A stretch of DNA of 64,000 nt from Magnetococcales bacterium WMHbinv6. Lineage in GTDB: Bacteria > Pseudomonadota > Magnetococcia > Magnetococcales > Magnetaquicoccaceae. Position numbers and translations under genes: made by a program. Every line of letters begins with the position of its first letter. Position 1 is the first letter of the stretch. Shown piece after piece: positions 52,353-62,722 of the stretch. The stretch lies in the NCBI GenBank assembly GCA_002753135.1, contig PDZV01000004.1, positions 62,001-126,000 on the forward strand, written 5' to 3'. The notes below the pieces were generated by a model. The model had not been told where the DNA came from. It was given only the letters and a program-made list of their open reading frames with translations, and ran no database searches.

Positions 52353-55082
52353 ATGGAACTGTTAAACTCTTTGAAATTAAAAACAAAATTCGTTATATTG
52401 TTGGTTGTTTCTCTGACGGGTCTGGTCTCCCTTGGGGTGGTTGGAACGGTGAGCAAATGGCAGCTGGCGCAGACCATGGCAGAGATGGGACAACTGGTCG
52501 GCGTTGCCGTTCGTGCCAGTGCCGCCATCCATGAAATGCAAAAAGAGCGGGGCATGTCTGCCGGTTTTATCGGCAGCAAAGGTTTAAAATTCAAAGAAGA
52601 GTTGCCTGCCCAGCGCCGGGATGGATCGGATCGCCGGATCAACGATCTGACAGAACATCTGGCAACCCTGGATCAGGCCGAACAAGAAAAAATTTCTGCT
52701 CTCCTGCGCGGTATGAGCGAAAAATTAACCGCGCTGGGTCGTATCCGTTCCCAGGTGGATCGCCTGGAGCTGACCGCACAGGAGGCCATCGGTTATTACA
52801 CGGAGACAATTGCGCAACTCCTGGATTTGATCACCACCCTGGCCAAATTGGCCCCAACGGTTGAACTTTCCACCCAGGTACAGGCTTACGTCAACCTGCT
52901 TAACAGCAAAGAGCGGGCGGGACAAGAGCGGGCGACATTAACCAATACCCTGGCGGCCAACAAATTCGGACCGGGTATGTTTCGTCGTTTTACCCAATTG
53001 ATCAGTCAACAGGAGAACTACGACCAACTCTTTGTTGCCCAGTCGTTGCCAGAGCAGATTGCCCATTTCAAGCAGATTCACACTTCTGCCGAAGCGACCG
53101 AGGTGGAACGTATTCGCACACTGGCCTTCGACAAGGCCAGCAGCGGTGAATTCGGTGTCGATCCCAACCATTGGTTTAAAACCATCAGCCGCAAAATCGA
53201 TCTGCTCAAGGGGTTGGAAGATCGCCTTTCCCAGGATCTCATGCAGCGTACGCAACAGATGCAGCAGGAGGCAAAAAGCGCATTTTATATTTATCTGCTG
53301 GCAATCTTGTGTGGTGTGCTGCTTTCGGTGGCGTTGAGTGTATTGTTCAGCCGCATCATTTTGCGGCAAATCGGCAGCGAACCGGATGTGTTGGTCAAAA
53401 TCGTCAACCGCATCGCGCAGGGGGATCTGACCGTACAGCTGGCCACAACACCCCAGCAGCAGGACAGCATCTATGGTGCCGTCGAGCGCATGGTCAATCA
53501 GTTACGGCAAACGGTGCGAGAGGTGTTGCTGCAATCGCACTCCATGGTCGCGTGTGCCAAAGAGTTGGGCGAAGCACGCAACGCACTGCAAACGGAAACC
53601 CGCGTCAGCCAAGAGCATGCCGAAGGGGTCATGACCGATCTGGAAGGTATTTCCAGCAATATCAACTCGATTCGCCGTGCCATCACCGCCGTTGCCGAAG
53701 AAATTTCCACCGCAGCCCAGACCACGCACCATCTTTCCGGTACGGTTGGGGAAATTGCCGCAGGAGCCGGCAAAGTGTCCCAGAGTGTCAGCACAGTGGC
53801 GTCGGCTACGGAACAGATCAGCGCCAATACCATCTCTGTGCAAAAAAATTTGGATGAGGTCAACGGTTCCGTCAGCCACGTCTCATCATCCGTAAGCGAT
53901 TTGGAACAGGCGGTTGCTGAGGTACGAAGTCGCTGTGAGCGTGCCGTGCGGCAATCTTCGGAAGTGACCGGTTTTGCCCGCAAAGCGGCACAGGTGATGG
54001 CTGAGCTGACCGCACTGGCACAGCAGATCGGCGAGGTGGTCACCTTGATCAATACCATTGCTGATCAGACCAATATGTTGGCCTTGAATGCCTCTATTGA
54101 GGCGGCCAGTGCCGGCGATGCAGGCAAAGGGTTTGCCGTGGTGGCCAACGAAGTCAAAGAACTGGCCCGACAGACCGGTGAGGCAACGCGGACCATTTCG
54201 GAATACATCAACAATATTCAACATAAATCCTCAGAAGCCGCCGAGGCAAGCAAGGCCAGCATGGACGGCATTCAAGAGATTGAGCGGGCCAATCGCCTGA
54301 TTGCGGGCAGTGTGGACGAACAGTCGGAGAGTATCAACGAAATCAGTTCCGCCATGGGGCGGGTAAGCGAAGCCGGGCGCGATGTGGGGCGCAGTATGGC
54401 GGAATTGACCGATGCCACCCGTGAAGTAGCCAAATCGGTGACCTTGGCGGCACGGGAGGTGGATCAAATCACCAGCCTGTCCGCCGGGGCTGCCGAATCG
54501 GCCCGCTATTTGGCTTCGCGCACGCAGGAGGTGCAACAGATGGCGCTCTCTTCTGAACAATCTGCCCAGCAGGTGGTGGTTTCCGATGCCCGCATCAAGG
54601 ATCTGTTGCGGCAATTTTCTTTTATCGAGGGAGGCATTCATCATACCTCGCTGCTGATCGACACCGCTTCTGTCCCTGGTCAACGCTTGGCGCAATCGGT
54701 CCGTTTGCTGAGCGTCGGCGCTGAACCCTTTGCGGTGGAAAGCATCAAGACTGCCCATTTAAAATGGTTGGGCAGGTTGGAAAATGTCATTCGCGGTCGC
54801 GAGGCGTTGACGCCAGGACAGGTTGTCTCCGGTCGCGAATGCGATTTCGGCAAATGGTATTACAGCGAAGGCGAACGACGCTTCGGCGCACTGCCCACCT
54901 TCCAGGAGTTGGGCCGGGTCCACCTGCAGGTACACGAAACCGCCCGCCAACTGGTCGATCTGGTACAAAAAGGCGAGGTACAACAGGCCGGTAAAGGGAT
55001 GGACCGTTTCAATGCCATCAAGGATGAAATGTTCAACCTGCTGGATCAGTTGTACCGGGAGGTGTGTGACGGGGGGGCGTGA
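52353..55082 (+). CDS. Methyl-accepting chemotaxis protein with NIT and CZB domains
   Basis: Predicted 909 residues. TM1 (about 12-34), then a large periplasmic all-helical NIT domain (about 40-300; [27 protein letters not shown]), TM2 (about 308-330), HAMP and the cytoplasmic signalling helices with tip [20 protein letters not shown]. After the signalling domain comes a CZB zinc-binding domain (about 800-905): [39 protein letters not shown] domains sense nitrate or nitrite; CZB domains sense zinc or HOCl. AAGGATGCC precedes the ATG. Confidence 0.92.
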   Translation: MELLNSLKLKTKFVILLVVSLTGLVSLGVVGTVSKWQLAQTMAEMGQLVGVAVRASAAIHEMQKERGMSAGFIGSKGLKFKEELPAQRRDGSDRRINDLTEHLATLDQAEQEKISALLRGMSEKLTALGRIRSQVDRLELTAQEAIGYYTETIAQLLDLITTLAKLAPTVELSTQVQAYVNLLNSKERAGQERATLTNTLAANKFGPGMFRRFTQLISQQENYDQLFVAQSLPEQIAHFKQIHTSAEATEVERIRTLAFDKASSGEFGVDPNHWFKTISRKIDLLKGLEDRLSQDLMQRTQQMQQEAKSAFYIYLLAILCGVLLSVALSVLFSRIILRQIGSEPDVLVKIVNRIAQGDLTVQLATTPQQQDSIYGAVERMVNQLRQTVREVLLQSHSMVACAKELGEARNALQTETRVSQEHAEGVMTDLEGISSNINSIRRAITAVAEEISTAAQTTHHLSGTVGEIAAGAGKVSQSVSTVASATEQISANTISVQKNLDEVNGSVSHVSSSVSDLEQAVAEVRSRCERAVRQSSEVTGFARKAAQVMAELTALAQQIGEVVTLINTIADQTNMLALNASIEAASAGDAGKGFAVVANEVKELARQTGEATRTISEYINNIQHKSSEAAEASKASMDGIQEIERANRLIAGSVDEQSESINEISSAMGRVSEAGRDVGRSMAELTDATREVAKSVTLAAREVDQITSLSAGAAESARYLASRTQEVQQMALSSEQSAQQVVVSDARIKDLLRQFSFIEGGIHHTSLLIDTASVPGQRLAQSVRLLSVGAEPFAVESIKTAHLKWLGRLENVIRGREALTPGQVVSGRECDFGKWYYSEGERRFGALPTFQELGRVHLQVHETARQLVDLVQKGEVQQAGKGMDRFNAIKDEMFNLLDQLYREVCDGGA

Positions 55083-55092
55083 GGGAGAGCGA

Positions 55093-56787
55093 TTATTGTT
55101 TGCTTGCCAGCATGTCGATCACTCTGGCAAAAAAGGTGTGTACATCTTGATGAATCTCCTCGGCAGACATGTGACGGGCAACCTCTTCGCGGGTGATCAG
55201 CATGGATGGATCGACCTGTGCCAAACGGTGCGACAGGGAATCTTCCTCTTCAAACAAGAGGCGCTTGCCGTCTACTACCTGGAAAATATTGGCATTGACC
55301 GATCGCCACACCTTGCCAGAAGGCAGGGTTAAATTTTGTTCTGCAAAAAAAATATCAATCACAGAACAGAATGGCGCAGCAAAAAGGGGACCTGCCTTGT
55401 GCGTACATAATTTTTTCCAGGTTGCAGAAACAAGCAGATAATTTTCAATGTTTTTGCGTTGCCACTCGTGGATGACAGCATTATCCGATCCAAAATGTAA
55501 ATCCTCTGGACGATCATAATCGAACAGAATCAGCCGCATGGCATCGGGCCTGATCTCTTTTGCTGCCTCAAAATGTTCGTTTGCCCGCTTTGCCATCTCT
55601 TTTTTATTGCCACCACCCATACTGCGGAACAGAATACGACCCATGAAAGCGGTTGCGTCACACGCTTCTGCCCAGGCACGCAACAAACGTTCATCAGAAT
55701 CGCCTTCGACATAGAGAAGCAGTGAGGCGTGTTGCAGGCGGTATATCTCTTGATTGTTGACATCCGATAACGCCCGGATCAACGCTGCGCTACTTCCAAC
55801 CCGCCGGGGTTGTCCATCAAGCAGCGAGAGAATTTGCCCGGGGTTGACGCCACGTATCATCTCTTCGGCATGGGTCGCGATAAGAAATTGTGTATCCTTG
55901 GCCTGGGCCAGAAAAAAATCAAGAATTTCCCGCTGCAGATTGCCATGCAAATGGGCATCCGGTTCATCAATCAACATCACATCCGGGCGATAGCCATACA
56001 AGAAAGCAAGCAGGATCAAGGTTTGTTGAAAGCCGCTGCCACCGGCAATCAAATCAAACAGGCGTTTGTCCTGTTGATAAAGTACCTGGATGTGTACATC
56101 TTTTTGCGGGTCATAAACCGGGCGACGCAGGGTGACGGAAAACCACTGCTCGATCCGTTCAGCCAGAAGTGACCACTGTTCGGGTGGCACAGTCAATAGC
56201 AAATTGCGCAATACACTGCCCGGTTGACCCTTACCTACCTGTTGTCGAATCGGGGCCGGATCAAGCCGTTTTTCCACCGGTTCCAAGCCGGAAAAGGGGG
56301 GAATATAGGCAATGGTCGGCAGATTGGTCAATGCAGTACCCTGCAGCTTCTGCCAGCCTTCCTCCGGGATGGCATAGATGGTTTGCGGCGAATGATAGCG
56401 CAAGGTAATACCGAAATGGTCGGCTGTACCATCGGTTTTCCATTCCACACCAATGTGAATCAGAATATATTTAAGCTGCTTTTTGTCGGGATGGTCCAGA
56501 TTTTCCACATAGTGGCGATCGGTTTTGTCTTTCCAGAGCAGGTTGAATTCGGGAACCGGCAGGGCAGTAAAGTTGGGCAAAACAACCTGAATACCCCGTT
56601 CCCCGCCGCGACGGGCTTGCCGGAATTGATCGATACAAAACTGCCAAATCGCCAATGCCTGCAGAATGGTACTTTTGCCAGCATTGTTGCGACCAACCAG
56701 CAGGTCAAAGGAACCAAACTCATAGGTTTGTTCGCCGATACTCTTAAAATTGCGCAGTGTCAAACGAGTAATGCGGCACCCTGGCAT
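55093..56787 (-). CDS. OLD family nuclease (AAA ATPase + TOPRIM)
   Basis: Predicted 564 residues. The ABC-type ATPase half starts ITRLTLRNFKSIGEQ with Walker A GRNNAGKST (32-40), a signature-like AGGSGFQQTL, Walker B VMLIDEPDAHLH and H-loop FLIATHAEEM. A TOPRIM half follows with the catalytic glutamate in LLLYVEGDSDERLL and the DxD of LILFDYDRPE. Such class 1/4-like OLD proteins are nucleases, often phage-defence effectors. It starts two bases after the purF stop, inside the purine operon, and has no helicase partner (not Gabija-like). Confidence 0.85.
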   Translation of the reverse strand: MPGCRITRLTLRNFKSIGEQTYEFGSFDLLVGRNNAGKSTILQALAIWQFCIDQFRQARRGGERGIQVVLPNFTALPVPEFNLLWKDKTDRHYVENLDHPDKKQLKYILIHIGVEWKTDGTADHFGITLRYHSPQTIYAIPEEGWQKLQGTALTNLPTIAYIPPFSGLEPVEKRLDPAPIRQQVGKGQPGSVLRNLLLTVPPEQWSLLAERIEQWFSVTLRRPVYDPQKDVHIQVLYQQDKRLFDLIAGGSGFQQTLILLAFLYGYRPDVMLIDEPDAHLHGNLQREILDFFLAQAKDTQFLIATHAEEMIRGVNPGQILSLLDGQPRRVGSSAALIRALSDVNNQEIYRLQHASLLLYVEGDSDERLLRAWAEACDATAFMGRILFRSMGGGNKKEMAKRANEHFEAAKEIRPDAMRLILFDYDRPEDLHFGSDNAVIHEWQRKNIENYLLVSATWKKLCTHKAGPLFAAPFCSVIDIFFAEQNLTLPSGKVWRSVNANIFQVVDGKRLLFEEEDSLSHRLAQVDPSMLITREEVARHMSAEEIHQDVHTFFARVIDMLASKQ

Positions 56788-56789
56788 GC

Positions 56790-58223
56790 CTAAATCTCCT
56801 GCAGCAACGTCAACTGCGGTTCTTCTTCATGTTTGGGGAAAATGATCGGATAGTTGCCGGAGAAACAGGCGTCGCAGAAGCCGAGGGCGTGGCCGTTGTT
56901 GACCGCCTGGTAGAGTCCTTCCAGGGAGAGAAAGCCCAGTGAATCGGCGGTGGTGTAGGCACGCATCTCTTCGATGGTGTGGGTGGCGGCCAGCAGTTCG
57001 CGGCGGGTGGGGGTGTCGATGCCATAGTAACAAGGGTGGGTGGTCGGTGGCGAGGAGATGCGCAGGTGAACCTCCTTGGCACCGGCGGCGCGGACCATTT
57101 TGACAATTTTGCGGCTGGTGGTGCCCCGTACCACCGAATCATCGACCAACACCACCCGTTTGCCTTCAACAATCTGCCGGTTGGTGTTGAGCTTGATTTT
57201 GACCCCGAAATGGCGAATCGCCTGCTGCGGCTCAATAAAAGTGCGGCCTACATAATGGTTGCGAATGATGCCCAACTCAAAAGGGATGCCAGAGGCCTGG
57301 GAAAATCCGAGTGCCGCCGGAACGCCGGAGTCGGGCACCGGAACGACCAGATCCGCCTGCACCGGATGTTCTTTGGCCAGACGGGCACCGATGCGCTTGC
57401 GCGACTCATAAACATTAATGCCGTCAATGGTCGAATCGGGGCGGGCGAAATAGATGTACTCGAAAATACAGATATGTTGGCTCTCCCGCTTCGGGAAAGG
57501 AAAAAAAGATTCCACCCCCTTGGCGCTGATCACCACCATTTCGCCCGGTTGAATATCGCGCACAAATTGCGCTTCCACCAGATTCAGGGCGCAGGTTTCC
57601 GAAGAAAGCACATAGGCCTGCGTGCGATCGGTCAATTGACCCAAGACCAAAGGACGCATGCCGTCCGGATCGCGCACGCCAATGATGCAATCTTCGCCCA
57701 TGGCCAATAAAGCATAAGCGCCGCGCACCTGATGCAGGGCTTCCACCAGACGTTCCGGCAGGGTGCGTCGTTGCGAACGGGCGGCCAGATGAACAATCAC
57801 TTCGGTGTCCATGGTCGATTGAAAGATGGATCCCTGACGCTCCAATTGACGGCGCATCTCCACCGCGTTGACCAGATTGCCGTTGTGGGCCACGGCCATG
57901 CCACCCTGGGCGGTATCAACCACCAACGGCTGGATATTGCGCACATTGGCCGAGCCGCCAGCGGTCGAATAACGCACGTGTCCGATGGCCTGCGGTCCTT
58001 TCAACTGGTCCAGATCGGGCCGTTTGAAGACATCGGCAACCAATCCTTTGCCACGGTTGCAGTGGAAAATGCGATCTTCAACCGAAACGATGCCGGCAGA
58101 CTCCTGACCGCGATGCTGCAGGGCATAGAGTCCCAAATAGACCAGATTGGCCGCTTCGGTATGGTTGTACACGCCGAAAATGCCACAGGCATCATGAAAA
58201 TGATCATCCAGAAGCAGAGTCAC
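56790..58223 (-). CDS. purF: Amidophosphoribosyltransferase, Fe-S type
   Basis: Predicted 477 residues from GTG 58223 (AAGGTG upstream). A 12-residue propeptide precedes the catalytic Cys13 (DACGIFGV). All four cysteines that bind a [4Fe-4S] cluster in the Bacillus enzyme have counterparts: [26 protein letters not shown], and the CDAC of [10 protein letters not shown]. The PRPP loop is [14 protein letters not shown]. It starts purine synthesis (PRPP to phosphoribosylamine). This is unlike the E. coli enzyme, which lacks both cluster and propeptide. cvpA lies just upstream, as in E. coli. Confidence 0.96.
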   Translation of the reverse strand: MTLLLDDHFHDACGIFGVYNHTEAANLVYLGLYALQHRGQESAGIVSVEDRIFHCNRGKGLVADVFKRPDLDQLKGPQAIGHVRYSTAGGSANVRNIQPLVVDTAQGGMAVAHNGNLVNAVEMRRQLERQGSIFQSTMDTEVIVHLAARSQRRTLPERLVEALHQVRGAYALLAMGEDCIIGVRDPDGMRPLVLGQLTDRTQAYVLSSETCALNLVEAQFVRDIQPGEMVVISAKGVESFFPFPKRESQHICIFEYIYFARPDSTIDGINVYESRKRIGARLAKEHPVQADLVVPVPDSGVPAALGFSQASGIPFELGIIRNHYVGRTFIEPQQAIRHFGVKIKLNTNRQIVEGKRVVLVDDSVVRGTTSRKIVKMVRAAGAKEVHLRISSPPTTHPCYYGIDTPTRRELLAATHTIEEMRAYTTADSLGFLSLEGLYQAVNNGHALGFCDACFSGNYPIIFPKHEEEPQLTLLQEI

Positions 58224-58239
58224 AGAAGCACCTTACCGG

Positions 58240-58782
58240 CTATGGGTGGCTAGGACGTACCATCTGTCCTAAGTTGGATTGCAAGGCATTGGACTGGGTC
58301 ACCGCCCAATCCTGGGAAAAATGCTGGGAGAGCCAATCGGCACCCTTCAGCAAATGCGGGGCCATCACCGATTGCGACAACAGTTCACCGGGTGGTTCCC
58401 CCTGATTGAAATTTTTAAATAAAATTAAGCCGATCAACAGGATCAACACCCCTCTGGCGACGCCGAAACAGAGTCCCATGAAGCGATCAGCAACCGACAG
58501 ACCGGCATGGTTGGCCAATTGTTGCAGCCGTTGACCCAAAATGCCGAACAAGACCAACATGCCAAAAAAAATCAGAAAAAAGGCAACCGGTTTGATCAGG
58601 TAGGCCTGGTGAATCCAGTTGGCGAGGAAGGCAGAAAAATCCCCGAAATAGCGCGAAGCCACCACAAATGCCGCTCTCCAGCCCAAAAGTCCGATCACCT
58701 CGCGCAAAAAACCACGCATCGCCGCCATCAGACCAGAAACGGTCAGTATGATCACAAACAGGGTATCCAGTGAATTGCTCAT
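58240..58782 (-). CDS. cvpA: CvpA family membrane protein
   Basis: Predicted 180 residues from ATG 58782; a 17-residue longer frame to 58833 would put charged residues and a Pro/Gly stretch before the first helix. Four transmembrane helices (TLFVIILTVSGLMAAMRG, PVAFFLIFFGMLVLFGILG, LCFGVARGVLILLIGLILF). The cvpA-purF pair is conserved in proteobacteria. CvpA supports colicin V production and envelope integrity; its precise job is unsettled. Confidence 0.88.
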   Translation of the reverse strand: MSNSLDTLFVIILTVSGLMAAMRGFLREVIGLLGWRAAFVVASRYFGDFSAFLANWIHQAYLIKPVAFFLIFFGMLVLFGILGQRLQQLANHAGLSVADRFMGLCFGVARGVLILLIGLILFKNFNQGEPPGELLSQSVMAPHLLKGADWLSQHFSQDWAVTQSNALQSNLGQMVRPSHP

Positions 58783-58820
58783 CGGCAAGAGTCCATGGCC
58801 AGGGGATGGAAACAACGTCA

Positions 58821-58906
58821 TACCAAGTCGCAATCGAACGGGTAACTGCGTTGGCTGCGTCGTCGGCTCCTTGCCGCCTTGTTTCCCATTCGATTGCGCC
58901 TTGATA
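58821..58906. repeat. Palindromic (fold-back) element D between radA and cvpA
   Basis: Two 26-base arms, 58821-58846 and 58881-58906, are inverted copies matching at 22 of 26 positions. A 34-base GC-rich centre (CGTTGGCTGCGTCGTCGG, CTTGCCGCC) separates them. The right arm ends at the radA stop codon. It resembles the other intergenic fold-back units in size and layout and may be one family. Confidence 0.75.
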
Positions 58907-60271
58907 TCAGGCTGCCAGCAAACGCCGTACCATCTCTTCCACTGATTTTACGGGATCCAGCACGATGGGCAACCCTTCCGGCAACGAGCGCAGCGATTTT
59001 TCCGGCAAGATAGCACGGGTGAAACCCAACTTGGCCGCCTCCTTGAGGCGCGTAGCCAAATGGGAGACGGAGCGCACCTCTCCGGAAAGCCCCACTTCAC
59101 CCAAAATGACCAGGTTGGCATCCAGACTGTGGTTGCGGTGCGAGGCCACCAGAGCGGCACATACAGCCAGATCGACGGCGGGTTCGGTGACGCGAAACCC
59201 TCCGGCAACATTGAGAAAAATATCATGATTGAACAGGCCAAGCCCCAGCCGTTTTTCCAGCACCGCTGTCAACATGGCCAGGCGATTGGGATCCAGACCC
59301 AAGGTGGTGCGGCGTGGTTGCGGCAGGGGGGTCGGGGCAACCAATGCCTGAATTTCCAGCAGCAGCGGGCGGGTCCCTTCCATGCCAGCAAACACCACCG
59401 AACCGGCTGCACCGGCCACACGCTCGGCCAGAAACAGTTCGGAAGGGTTGGCCACCTCCTGCAGTCCGGTTTCGCGCATTTCAAAGACGCCGATTTCATT
59501 GGCCGGGCCAAAGCGGTTTTTGACGGCACGCAGAATGCGATAGTTATGGCCCCGTTCCCCTTCAAAGTAGAGTACGGTATCGACCATATGTTCCAGAACC
59601 CGTGGTCCGGCAATCTGACCATCCTTGGTGACATGACCAACCAGAAAGAGGGCCATGTTGCGTTGTTTGGCCAGTTGAATCAGTTGGGCCGCGCACTCGC
59701 GTACCTGCGAAACCGAACCGGCTGGCGAAGGAATCCGATCGCTGGCCAGCGTCTGCACCGAGTCGACCACCAAAACGGTCGGTTTGAGTTGTTCGGCGCT
59801 GTGGACCACCGCTTCAAGCCGGTTTTCCATCAGCACCAACAACCCTTTTTCCATCATTTCCAGACGCATGCTGCGCTGTTTGAGCTGTTGGATTGACTCT
59901 TCACCGGAGACATACAGTACCGGCGTGCGCCGGGCAAAATCGGCCATGGTGGCCATCAGCAGAGTGGATTTGCCGATGCCAGGATCGCCTGCCAGCAGCA
60001 CCGCTGACCCCTGGGTCAATCCTCCCCCCAGCACACGGCGCAACTCCTGATTATCCAAGGCCAAGCGTGGGCGAGGATCGGCAACCACCTGTGCCAGATC
60101 AACCGGATGGGTCTCGTTCAATCCACCGCTGGCGGTGACAGAACGGGGTGGTGGTGCGGCCTGAAAACGTTGCAACGTGTTCCAGGCTCCACAACTGGCA
60201 CAACGCCCCTCCCAACGGATCGATTCGGCACCGCATTCGCTGCATACAAAGGAGAATTTTTCCTTGGCCAT
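58907..60271 (-). CDS. radA: DNA repair protein RadA
   Basis: Predicted 454 residues. An N-terminal four-cysteine zinc motif (CSECGAES, CASCGAW), a RecA-like ATPase (GDPGIGKSTLL, LVVDSVQTL), the RadA signature KNRFGPANEIGVFEM and a C-terminal Lon-like domain (AAALVASHRNHSLD region) are all in order. It drives branch migration of recombination intermediates. It sits within a minus-strand run of co-oriented genes, 20 bases after sspB. Confidence 0.97.
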   Translation of the reverse strand: MAKEKFSFVCSECGAESIRWEGRCASCGAWNTLQRFQAAPPPRSVTASGGLNETHPVDLAQVVADPRPRLALDNQELRRVLGGGLTQGSAVLLAGDPGIGKSTLLMATMADFARRTPVLYVSGEESIQQLKQRSMRLEMMEKGLLVLMENRLEAVVHSAEQLKPTVLVVDSVQTLASDRIPSPAGSVSQVRECAAQLIQLAKQRNMALFLVGHVTKDGQIAGPRVLEHMVDTVLYFEGERGHNYRILRAVKNRFGPANEIGVFEMRETGLQEVANPSELFLAERVAGAAGSVVFAGMEGTRPLLLEIQALVAPTPLPQPRRTTLGLDPNRLAMLTAVLEKRLGLGLFNHDIFLNVAGGFRVTEPAVDLAVCAALVASHRNHSLDANLVILGEVGLSGEVRSVSHLATRLKEAAKLGFTRAILPEKSLRSLPEGLPIVLDPVKSVEEMVRRLLAA

Positions 60272-60291
60272 GACCCGTATTCGATGACAGC

Positions 60292-60846
60292 CTATTCGAC
60301 CAGGCGTAAATGGGGACGGCGGGGCTTGCTGCTGGGGTTGACCAGGGTTTGCCCGTCACTCTCCTGCCCACCACCTTCAATGACCCGCAACAGGGGCGGG
60401 CTTGCTGCGGCAGGAGGGGGTGCGCTGGCCTGAGGGGTGGTTTCGTTGGCTATGCCAGTTTCGTAAGAGTCGGCGGGAGGATAGACCGGCTCCAGCGGCA
60501 GTTGCAACACACCATGCGAATGGCGCACCGACTCCGGCATCTCATCCGGCCAGACCATGCCATGGTTGGTATCCGGGTTGAACACACTCCAGACAGCGGT
60601 GAACGGGATGACACAATAGTGAGGAATGCCGCCGAAACGCAGCTCGGAAGCCACACAATGGGGCATGATTTCAATTGGTTGCGGCATGGTGACGTTGAAC
60701 ACCAACATCAAACCGGGATCGTTGCTGAACCGTCTGGGGACATCCACGCCTTTACGGGTCGCATCAAGGCAGACCATCGCCCGCCCTTCGCTTTCCAACA
60801 ACATGCGTAACACAGCCGCTTTATCGGGTAACATGGGTGCGCTCAT
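60292..60846 (-). CDS. sspB: ClpXP adaptor SspB
   Basis: Predicted 184 residues. The folded domain (about 8-110) has the SspB pattern VCLDATRKGVDVPRRFSND and FGGIPHYCVIPFTAVWSVFNP. A Pro/Ala-rich flexible linker follows, and the chain ends RRPHLRLVE, matching the ClpX-binding tail of E. coli SspB (RPALRVVK). It delivers ssrA-tagged proteins to ClpXP. The usual partner sspA is not here. GAGGATAA precedes the ATG. Confidence 0.93.
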   Translation of the reverse strand: MSAPMLPDKAAVLRMLLESEGRAMVCLDATRKGVDVPRRFSNDPGLMLVFNVTMPQPIEIMPHCVASELRFGGIPHYCVIPFTAVWSVFNPDTNHGMVWPDEMPESVRHSHGVLQLPLEPVYPPADSYETGIANETTPQASAPPPAAASPPLLRVIEGGGQESDGQTLVNPSSKPRRPHLRLVE

Positions 60847-60858
60847 GCGCCGTTATCC

Positions 60859-61722
60859 TCACCGTTGATGCGTCACCGCCGGATGCCGTTCTCCGGCGAG
60901 TTGTTGCCAGACAGCAGCAAAACGGGCCAAATGGGGTTTTTGAGCCGACTCCTGTTGCAACAGCTGCCAGACCCGTTCCTGTTCCACCTGATACTCTTCG
61001 CTGCTGAAATGGCCGGCAAAATGGGCCATCCGTAACCAGACCAGATAGGTGGTCAGGGAGTCGCACTCATTGTAGGCGATGATTTCATCCAGTTTGCCCT
61101 CAAGCCACAGGTGTGGCACCTGGTCACCTTCGGTATCCAATTTACCCGGAATACCCGACAAAACCGCCAACTCATGCAGGGAGGGGGAACCGCTGCCCCA
61201 ACCCGGCGTGGCATAATCTTTCAGATCCAGGTGTGATTCACCACCGCGGGCAAAATAGTCAACCCCTTCCCACGGTTTGTTGGGTCGGAAGGCAAAACGG
61301 GGACAACGCAGACCCATGGTAACGGCCCGTTGCACCAGAATGCGCAAATCTGCTGCCAACGAATTGTAGCCAACCAGTTGCGGTTGCCGCTCGCCCATGG
61401 CCTCCAGAAAGGTGCCGACAATGTTGGCTTCTGTCTCCAGATGCACCGCCTGCCCTTTCGGCAACGGCAACAGATTGAGGGTGACACGGCCATCTTTGTG
61501 AACCAGGCGTTGCACCACGACAATGGAGACTACCCGACACAAAACGGTCTTCAGGTAAGGGGTCGGATTGTCGGCGGTCGCACCCCCGTGACGCCACATC
61601 TCCTGCATGACCTCGTCATCAGGAACATCTTCGGGAATATCATAAAGCACCCGACCCGCTTTGGGATCCGGTACCCATTCGGCGTCAAAGGCCCACACCA
61701 GGTTTTTGACTGTCTTGAACAC
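60859..61722 (-). CDS. Predicted 3'-5' exonuclease, DnaQ-like (DEDDy)
   Basis: Predicted 287 residues from GTG 61722 (AGGG eight bases upstream); TTG 61728 is the alternative. The exonuclease acidic motifs are visible: FDAEW (ExoI), LVGYNSLAADLRIL (ExoII) and YNECDSLTTYLVW (ExoIII). This matches the PolB-like exonuclease family of bacteria that stands alone without a polymerase. It would remove nucleotides from 3' ends of DNA or RNA; the substrate is unknown. It is 9 bases from its upstream neighbour and precedes sspB by 12 bases. Confidence 0.85.
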   Translation of the reverse strand: MFKTVKNLVWAFDAEWVPDPKAGRVLYDIPEDVPDDEVMQEMWRHGGATADNPTPYLKTVLCRVVSIVVVQRLVHKDGRVTLNLLPLPKGQAVHLETEANIVGTFLEAMGERQPQLVGYNSLAADLRILVQRAVTMGLRCPRFAFRPNKPWEGVDYFARGGESHLDLKDYATPGWGSGSPSLHELAVLSGIPGKLDTEGDQVPHLWLEGKLDEIIAYNECDSLTTYLVWLRMAHFAGHFSSEEYQVEQERVWQLLQQESAQKPHLARFAAVWQQLAGERHPAVTHQR

Positions 61723-61731
61723 GCTCAATCC

Positions 61732-62547
61732 CTATTTCGGGGCAAAAAATTGATCCACCCATTCATTGGCCATGCGCCTGCTTGCCGAGGGCTCCGTAGA
61801 GGAGTGGAGTTGCTCCATCGGATATTTGAAGGTCGTCATCATCTGACGGATGGCATATTCACTTAACAGTTCCATGGGACGACCCGATTCCGGCGGATGC
61901 GGCGTGGTCATGGCCACTGTTCCGACAACGGTGCTGGCCGAGGCAATCGGATTGGTTATGGCCGCACCAGTCGCCAATAACAAGGCACCCACCGAAGTGC
62001 CGGTCTCTACCCCTTTGCTGGGCCGGTTCGGCTGTGATTCGGCCCGCACCCGGATGACCCGCAAGGGTTTGCCGTGTTTGATCAGGTAGATATCCAAATC
62101 GACGATGCCAGAGGCGTTCGGGCTGCTCTCCCGCAGTTGCCGTGGCGAAATCCACAAGGTCAGACCCCACTGATGCAGACGGGTCACCGAAATCGCCTCT
62201 TCCAGACTGGTGGCCGGGTGCCACTCCTGGGTAAGATTATCGGCAAGACCACTGGGCAGTAATTGCCGGAAGATGGAGCGAGAATATTCCGGCAACAATT
62301 GCGTCTCACCCTGTCTGTTCAGTGCGATCGGCAAAAGATGCACATCGGAAAAGGGGGCATACTCTTCGCCCGCATCCCCTTGTACATCCCAGCAGACCTG
62401 AACATCGGTCACCGGATTTTCACAACCGTGATGATGTACTCCAGCGGCCATCCCATTGCCAGTTAACGATAATCCTGCCCACAACAGCAGGGCGATCATC
62501 CGTTTGCGACTGCCAGAGTTGATGCTGTTCGCTATTTTGCTAGGCAC
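61732..62547 (-). CDS. Exported protein of unknown function
   Basis: Predicted 271 residues from GTG 62547, which has GAGGAAAG upstream; the frame extends to 62622. A signal peptide (RMIALLLWAGLSLTGNGMAAG) is followed by a histidine/cysteine start (VHHHGCENP). The body has mixed alpha/beta character with LTLWISPRQL and IYLIKHGKPLRVIRVRAE. It then has an Ala/Gly-rich hydrophobic stretch (GALLLATGAAITNPIASAS) that could be a membrane segment. It is the first gene of the minus-strand operon and divergent from the STAND gene. No family is recognised. Confidence 0.65.
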   Translation of the reverse strand: MPSKIANSINSGSRKRMIALLLWAGLSLTGNGMAAGVHHHGCENPVTDVQVCWDVQGDAGEEYAPFSDVHLLPIALNRQGETQLLPEYSRSIFRQLLPSGLADNLTQEWHPATSLEEAISVTRLHQWGLTLWISPRQLRESSPNASGIVDLDIYLIKHGKPLRVIRVRAESQPNRPSKGVETGTSVGALLLATGAAITNPIASASTVVGTVAMTTPHPPESGRPMELLSEYAIRQMMTTFKYPMEQLHSSTEPSASRRMANEWVDQFFAPK

Positions 62548-62722
62548 AGTGCTTTCCTCAATGGACAAAACGATACAATCACGCCACAATCTATAGAGCT
62601 TTTGCCGGATAAAGGCAAGCAAACTTCAGACCATGTCATGCGCTGGGCCAGCGTCACGCTGACCAGAAGACAAACCGGGCATCACCGATCTCATTTCCGG
62701 TAAACCAGGAGATCCATGTACC
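62548..62722. other. Divergent promoter region
   Basis: 175 bases separate two divergent genes. The start of the plus-strand gene has CAGGAGATCC about 10 bases upstream. No repeat or operator was seen. Confidence 0.4.
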
